64,000 bases of DNA from Pseudomonadota bacterium (lineage in GTDB: Bacteria > Pseudomonadota > Alphaproteobacteria > Rhodospirillales > Magnetospirillaceae): assembly GCA_021782815.1 (NCBI GenBank), contig JAJXUO010000005.1, positions 28,453 to 92,452 on the forward strand, given 5' to 3'. Made by a program: the position numbers and the translations under genes. Under the pieces are notes generated by a model. The model searched no databases. It was not told the DNA's origin and saw nothing but the letters and a program-made list of their open reading frames with translations. Below, piece by piece: positions 61,403 to 64,000 of this stretch; within the stretch, counting starts at the first letter, position 1, and every line of letters begins with the position of its first letter.

Positions 61403-61869
61403 TACGGAGTCGCTTGCAATCGCCAGGCCTGATGGCAGGCCACGCAATGGCCGAGATGGGCGGCGAAACGGCCGCGCAGATCGGCCCAGCCGTCGCCTGT
61501 CGCCGCCGCCGAGGCCAGATCGTCGAAACCGGCATGCATGGCCATTCCGGCCCGCTTGAAATCCAGCGGCAGCTTGAGCATCAGCGCCGCCGGCACCGCG
61601 CCAACCCCGGCCATGCCCGCCCCGCGCGCCGCCTGGATCAGGGCGGCGCGATCGCCATCGGCCAGAGCCTGGGCCACGCCCTGCTCGGCGGCCAGCAGGC
61701 CGCGCATCTCGCCCAACACGAAATCCCGTTCCCCCACCGTTAGCTGGATGGCGGTGCGGCCATCGGCGGCGACCGGCAGGGTCCGCCCGCGCACGAACAG
61801 AACGGCCAACCCGGCCACGCTCACGCACCACAGCAGCAGAGACAGCACGGCCAATCGCTTCGCGCTCAT
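61402..61869 (-). CDS. Membrane-anchored cytochrome c'-like protein
   Basis: This 155-residue protein has an N-terminal membrane anchor or signal (LAVLSLLLWCVSVAGLAVLF), an all-helical body and a C-terminal heme c site HCVACHQAW. That layout fits four-helix-bundle cytochromes c', which bind or detoxify NO. A clear FNR-type site lies upstream at 62047-62060, and an intrinsic terminator sits in its leader. GGAGGG precedes the ATG. Expressed with the denitrification genes by inference. Confidence 0.75.
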   Translation of the reverse strand: MSAKRLAVLSLLLWCVSVAGLAVLFVRGRTLPVAADGRTAIQLTVGERDFVLGEMRGLLAAEQGVAQALADGDRAALIQAARGAGMAGVGAVPAALMLKLPLDFKRAGMAMHAGFDDLASAAATGDGWADLRGRFAAHLGHCVACHQAWRLQATP

Positions 61870-61896
61870 CGGCAGACCCTCCGTCACCCCCAAACG

Positions 61897-61933
61897 AAAA
61901 AGGCGCCTTCCCATGGGGGAGCGGGAAGGCGCC
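61897..61933 (-). terminator. Intrinsic terminator in the leader of the cytochrome c'-like gene
   Basis: On the - strand GGCGCCTTCCC pairs with GGGAAGGCGCC (perfect 11-bp stem) and is followed by TTTTT. It ends about 28 nt before the cytochrome start codon and downstream of the FNR-type site, so transcripts from that promoter would meet it before the gene. Confidence 0.8.
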
Positions 61934-62046
61934 GAGGTCGAAACAGGAAAGGTCGCCGGGGTTCATGGCGGCCCTTCAGCAATCATCTGAAATAAGAAGG
62001 CTCACGATTGCGAGGATGAGGATCGCACGACGGCGAAGACAGTCCT

Positions 62047-62060
62047 TTGACTGTGATCAA
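62047..62060 (-). promoter_or_regulatory. FNR/NNR box upstream of the cytochrome c'-like gene
   Basis: TTGAC-tgtg-ATCAA, one base from a perfect palindrome, centre 62053.5. A class II start near 62012 would give a leader of about 143 nt that contains the terminator at 61897-61933. Confidence 0.8.
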
Positions 62061-62091
62061 GTCTTTGCGAGATCCGATGTTTTAAATCGTT

Positions 62092-63510
62092 TCAGCCCAC
62101 AGCACTCCAGAAGGCCTCTTTGCGCCCATGCTGCCGCCGCAGCCCGGCGACGTAGATATCGTGAGAGTCGAACGCCCCATAATCGGGAATGAACGCGGCC
62201 AGACGGGCGCAGTCTCCCAGATGACGGGCGGCGTGCTTGTAACGGCTGGAGCGGGCCTTGGTCAGGGTGAAATCGATCAGCGCCCGCAGCAGCAGCGTTG
62301 CCGCCAGGGGATATTTTGCCGCCAAGGCATCGGCGGCACGGGGCAGGATTTCATATTGGTTGCCGTCGAGATCCCCGGCCCGGCGTATGACCAAAGCCGC
62401 CGCCCGTTCCAGCGCCGGCCAGGCCACCAGGAAATGCAGGGCCTGGGTCAGATCGTTGATGCCTTGAGCGTAGTCGAGCGCTTTTTCCTCGACCTCCATA
62501 TGGTCGAAATCGGACAGGCGCTTGAGATAGTCCCGCAGATGGGAGAGGGAGAGCGACCGCGTGAAGCAGTCCATGCGCACGGATTGGGCGTCGTCGGCGC
62601 GTCCCAGGGACTCCAACACCGTGATACGGGTGTCCTCCCAATCGAAATCGGGCCAGTCCCAGGAAGAGGGTTTGCGGTGCTCGGCCTCCTCCAGGGTGCG
62701 CAAGGCCTCGTCGCTCCGCCCCGCCGCCAGTAGCCGCCGGGCGATCTCGGCGGCGATCTTCGGCACCTTGCGGGTTTTGTCGTCATATTGGGCGATAAAG
62801 GCATCCACATCGCCGAGCGCGTCGGCGATGTCCATCAGCGCCAGCCGCACCGTGCTGAGGCGTGAGCGCTCCTCCATCTCATCGGCATAGAGCGGACCGC
62901 CGCTGCCCCAGCTGATCGCCACCCGATCCTTATCGGCCGGGCGCGGCACCGGACGATTGGACAGATCGACCATGCGGGCTTTCAGGTTCTCAAGCCCGTC
63001 GCGGCCGAGGACCGGGGCGAGAATGGCAATCAGGCCGTCGAACTGGCCGTAATCATTGCCCACCAGGGCGGTATACACCTGACCCGCCAGCGCCTCCGGT
63101 GTCGGCTGCGCCGCCGCGGCAAGCGGCCCAAGATCGGCGCAGGCCTGACGAAAGACGCTACCGACGGTGCCGTTGCTGTCGTCGCAACGGGCAAAAACCG
63201 GGTCCGCCAAAGCCATGAACCGCCAGAGCAGGTCCAGGGCGCCCTGAGAGTCGGTCTTGGCCACCGTCTCGACGATGGCCCGGCGCTGAGTCTCGAGATC
63301 GGCCGCCAACGCCCGGATCCCCTGCCACTCGACAAAGGACCGCGCACGGCCAATGGTGACCAGTCTCTTGCGCACTTCGCGCGCCAACTCGGCCGGATCT
63401 TGCATCCCGGCCAGTTCCAGCCGTAACCGTCGCTTGGCGGTGGCATCGGTGGCGGAAATCTCGATCAACAGTTCGGCCAGACGCTCAACGCCCAGGGCTT
63501 CGAGATTTTT
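62092..63510 (-). pseudogene. DUF6880-type protein, 5' end cut off by an IS66 element
   Basis: The open frame has no ATG or GTG at its 5' end. It begins exactly at the IS junction with KNLEALGVERLAELLIEIS, which in intact relatives follows a short N-terminus, and continues to FWSAVG with KRRLRLELAG, EVRKRLVTIGRARSFVEWQG and RCDDSNGTVGSVF. About 473 residues remain; only roughly the first ten codons and the promoter side are lost. A TTG at 63468 could allow a shorter product. The family is of unknown function. Confidence 0.75.
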
Positions 63511-63537
63511 GTAAGCGTCGTCTGACGGCCACGTCGG

Positions 63538-63843
63538 TTATTTCTTGACGTGCGGCTCCGCCCTCATTTTTTCGATCACGTATTCGCTTCGGGCTTTTCC
63601 GTCGCGCTTGCGGCCCCGGACCATGCACCACCCGATGAAGTCATCGATGTCGATCGTTACCGGGATGACGAAGTGCCCGAGTGCGGTGATCTCCTTGATC
63701 GCGTTCTCAGTGTCTCGATGCCATTGCTCATAGGTGTCGTGGAGATCGGCAGCGTCAGAGAACTGCGACTTTACGCGCGCCCAGTCGCTTTCCCGATACC
63801 AGGCAACTCCGATCTCTGAGCCTGAGGTTGACAATTTCGGCAT
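63538..63843 (-). CDS. Small passenger protein within the IS66 element
   Basis: This 101-residue, mixed alpha/beta protein has GVAWYRESDWARVKSQF, QWHRDTENAIKEI, FVIPVTIDIDDFIGWC and a basic C-terminus (RGRKRDGKARSEYVIEKM). No signal peptide. It starts 1 bp after the transposase stop (GAGG at 9 nt) and ends 27 bp before the element's end, so it lies inside the IS. A Met five codons upstream (63858) is possible. Family not recognised; not a known TnpA or TnpB. Confidence 0.6.
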   Translation of the reverse strand: MPKLSTSGSEIGVAWYRESDWARVKSQFSDAADLHDTYEQWHRDTENAIKEITALGHFVIPVTIDIDDFIGWCMVRGRKRDGKARSEYVIEKMRAEPHVKK

Positions 63844-63844
63844 C

Positions 63845-64000
63845 TCACGCTGCCTCATCAGTTTGGTGACAGGATTTCGGCCAATTCCAAGGCAGCAACT
63901 CGTCCAACTTGCTCTGCGGATGGCCGGCGACGATGCGGGTGATGACGTCGTTAAGATAGGCGTGGGGCTCGACGTCGATGAGCTTGCAGGTTTCGATCAG
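63845..64000 (-). CDS. tnpC: IS66-family transposase TnpC, C-terminal 51 residues (partial)
   Basis: The open frame to the window edge reads LIETCKLIDVEPHAYLNDVI, then TRIVAGHPQSKLDELLPWNW, the conserved C-terminus of IS66 TnpC transposases, ending DEAA at TGA 63845-63847. The DDE catalytic part lies beyond the window. Confidence 0.9.
   Translation of the reverse strand: MIETCKLIDVEPHAYLNDVITRIVAGHPQSKLDELLPWNWPKSCHQTDEAA

Larger units (their letters stand above)
63511..64000 (-). mobile_element. IS66-family insertion sequence, right part (continues past window)
   Basis: The left boundary is GTAAGCGTCGTCTGACGG at 63511, matching the GTAA start typical of IS66-family terminal repeats. Inside are the C-terminal end of the TnpC-type transposase and one further small gene. 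The adjacent host sequence agattttt (63503-63510) is the expected 8-bp target duplication; its partner lies outside the window. Confidence 0.75.

Noticed and set aside
63469..63540. Native N-terminus of the DUF6880-type protein upstream of KNLEALG
   Set aside because: The upstream codons belong to the IS66 end and lack an ATG or GTG start.

Overview
The window is GC-rich, tightly packed DNA from a denitrifying alphaproteobacterium. The cytochrome cd1 type nir cluster, the Nos proteins and the FNR-type control sites suggest Rhodospirillales, perhaps close to Magnetospirillum; this affiliation is inferred from gene content, not tested. No rRNA, tRNA or CRISPR array was seen.

Layout. 1-7956: a surface-polysaccharide region with a partial Wzy/ligase-like membrane protein, a GH44-like glycosidase, a flippase and a small secreted protein on the + strand, facing an epimerase, a GMC oxidoreductase and an initiating glycosylphosphotransferase on the - strand. 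8250-9363: a stomatin-like protein and a small repeat protein. 9395-14634: a sigma-54 activator diverging from a ketone-body operon (permease, 3-hydroxybutyrate dehydrogenase, two-subunit CoA-transferase) that has a clear -24/-12 promoter and two palindromic upstream sites. 15399-17281: a fluoride riboswitch ahead of a NifU-like protein and a GGGtGRT-family protein. 17359-27640: an FNR-type regulator and the nitrous oxide reductase genes nosRZDFYL, tatA and nosX. 27987-29336: a porin. 29558-33642: molybdenum cofactor genes (mobA fused to DUF2478, moaE, moaD, moeA, moaC-mogA fusion). 33794-40815: NO reductase genes norEF and norCBQD with two tandem Crp/FNR regulators. 40975-51411: moaA and narKGHJI. 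51643-61110: nirS and the complete heme d1 set (nirE, C, F, D, L, G, cbiX, H, J, N). 61402-61869: a membrane-anchored cytochrome c'-like protein. 62092-64000: a DUF6880-type gene broken by an IS66-family element that runs off the window.

How it works together. The locus carries the full path nitrate to nitrite to NO to N2O to N2, with the molybdopterin genes that nitrate reductase needs and the heme d1 genes that NirS needs. FNR/NNR-type sites (TTGAY-N4-RTCAA or close variants) lie before nosR, nosX, the porin, moaCB/norE, norC, narK, nirS and the cytochrome c' gene, so one low-oxygen/NO regulon is likely. Three Crp/FNR proteins are encoded among these operons.

Of most interest: the fluoride riboswitch controlling two genes of unknown role; a 174-bp multi-hairpin repeat that repeatedly shares the TAA stop codon of a neighbouring gene; an FNR-driven leader ending in an intrinsic terminator before the cytochrome c' gene; a chelatase gene inside the heme d1 operon; the MobA-DUF2478 fusion; a 122-bp tandem duplication that preserves translational coupling; and an IS66 element that appears to carry an extra gene.
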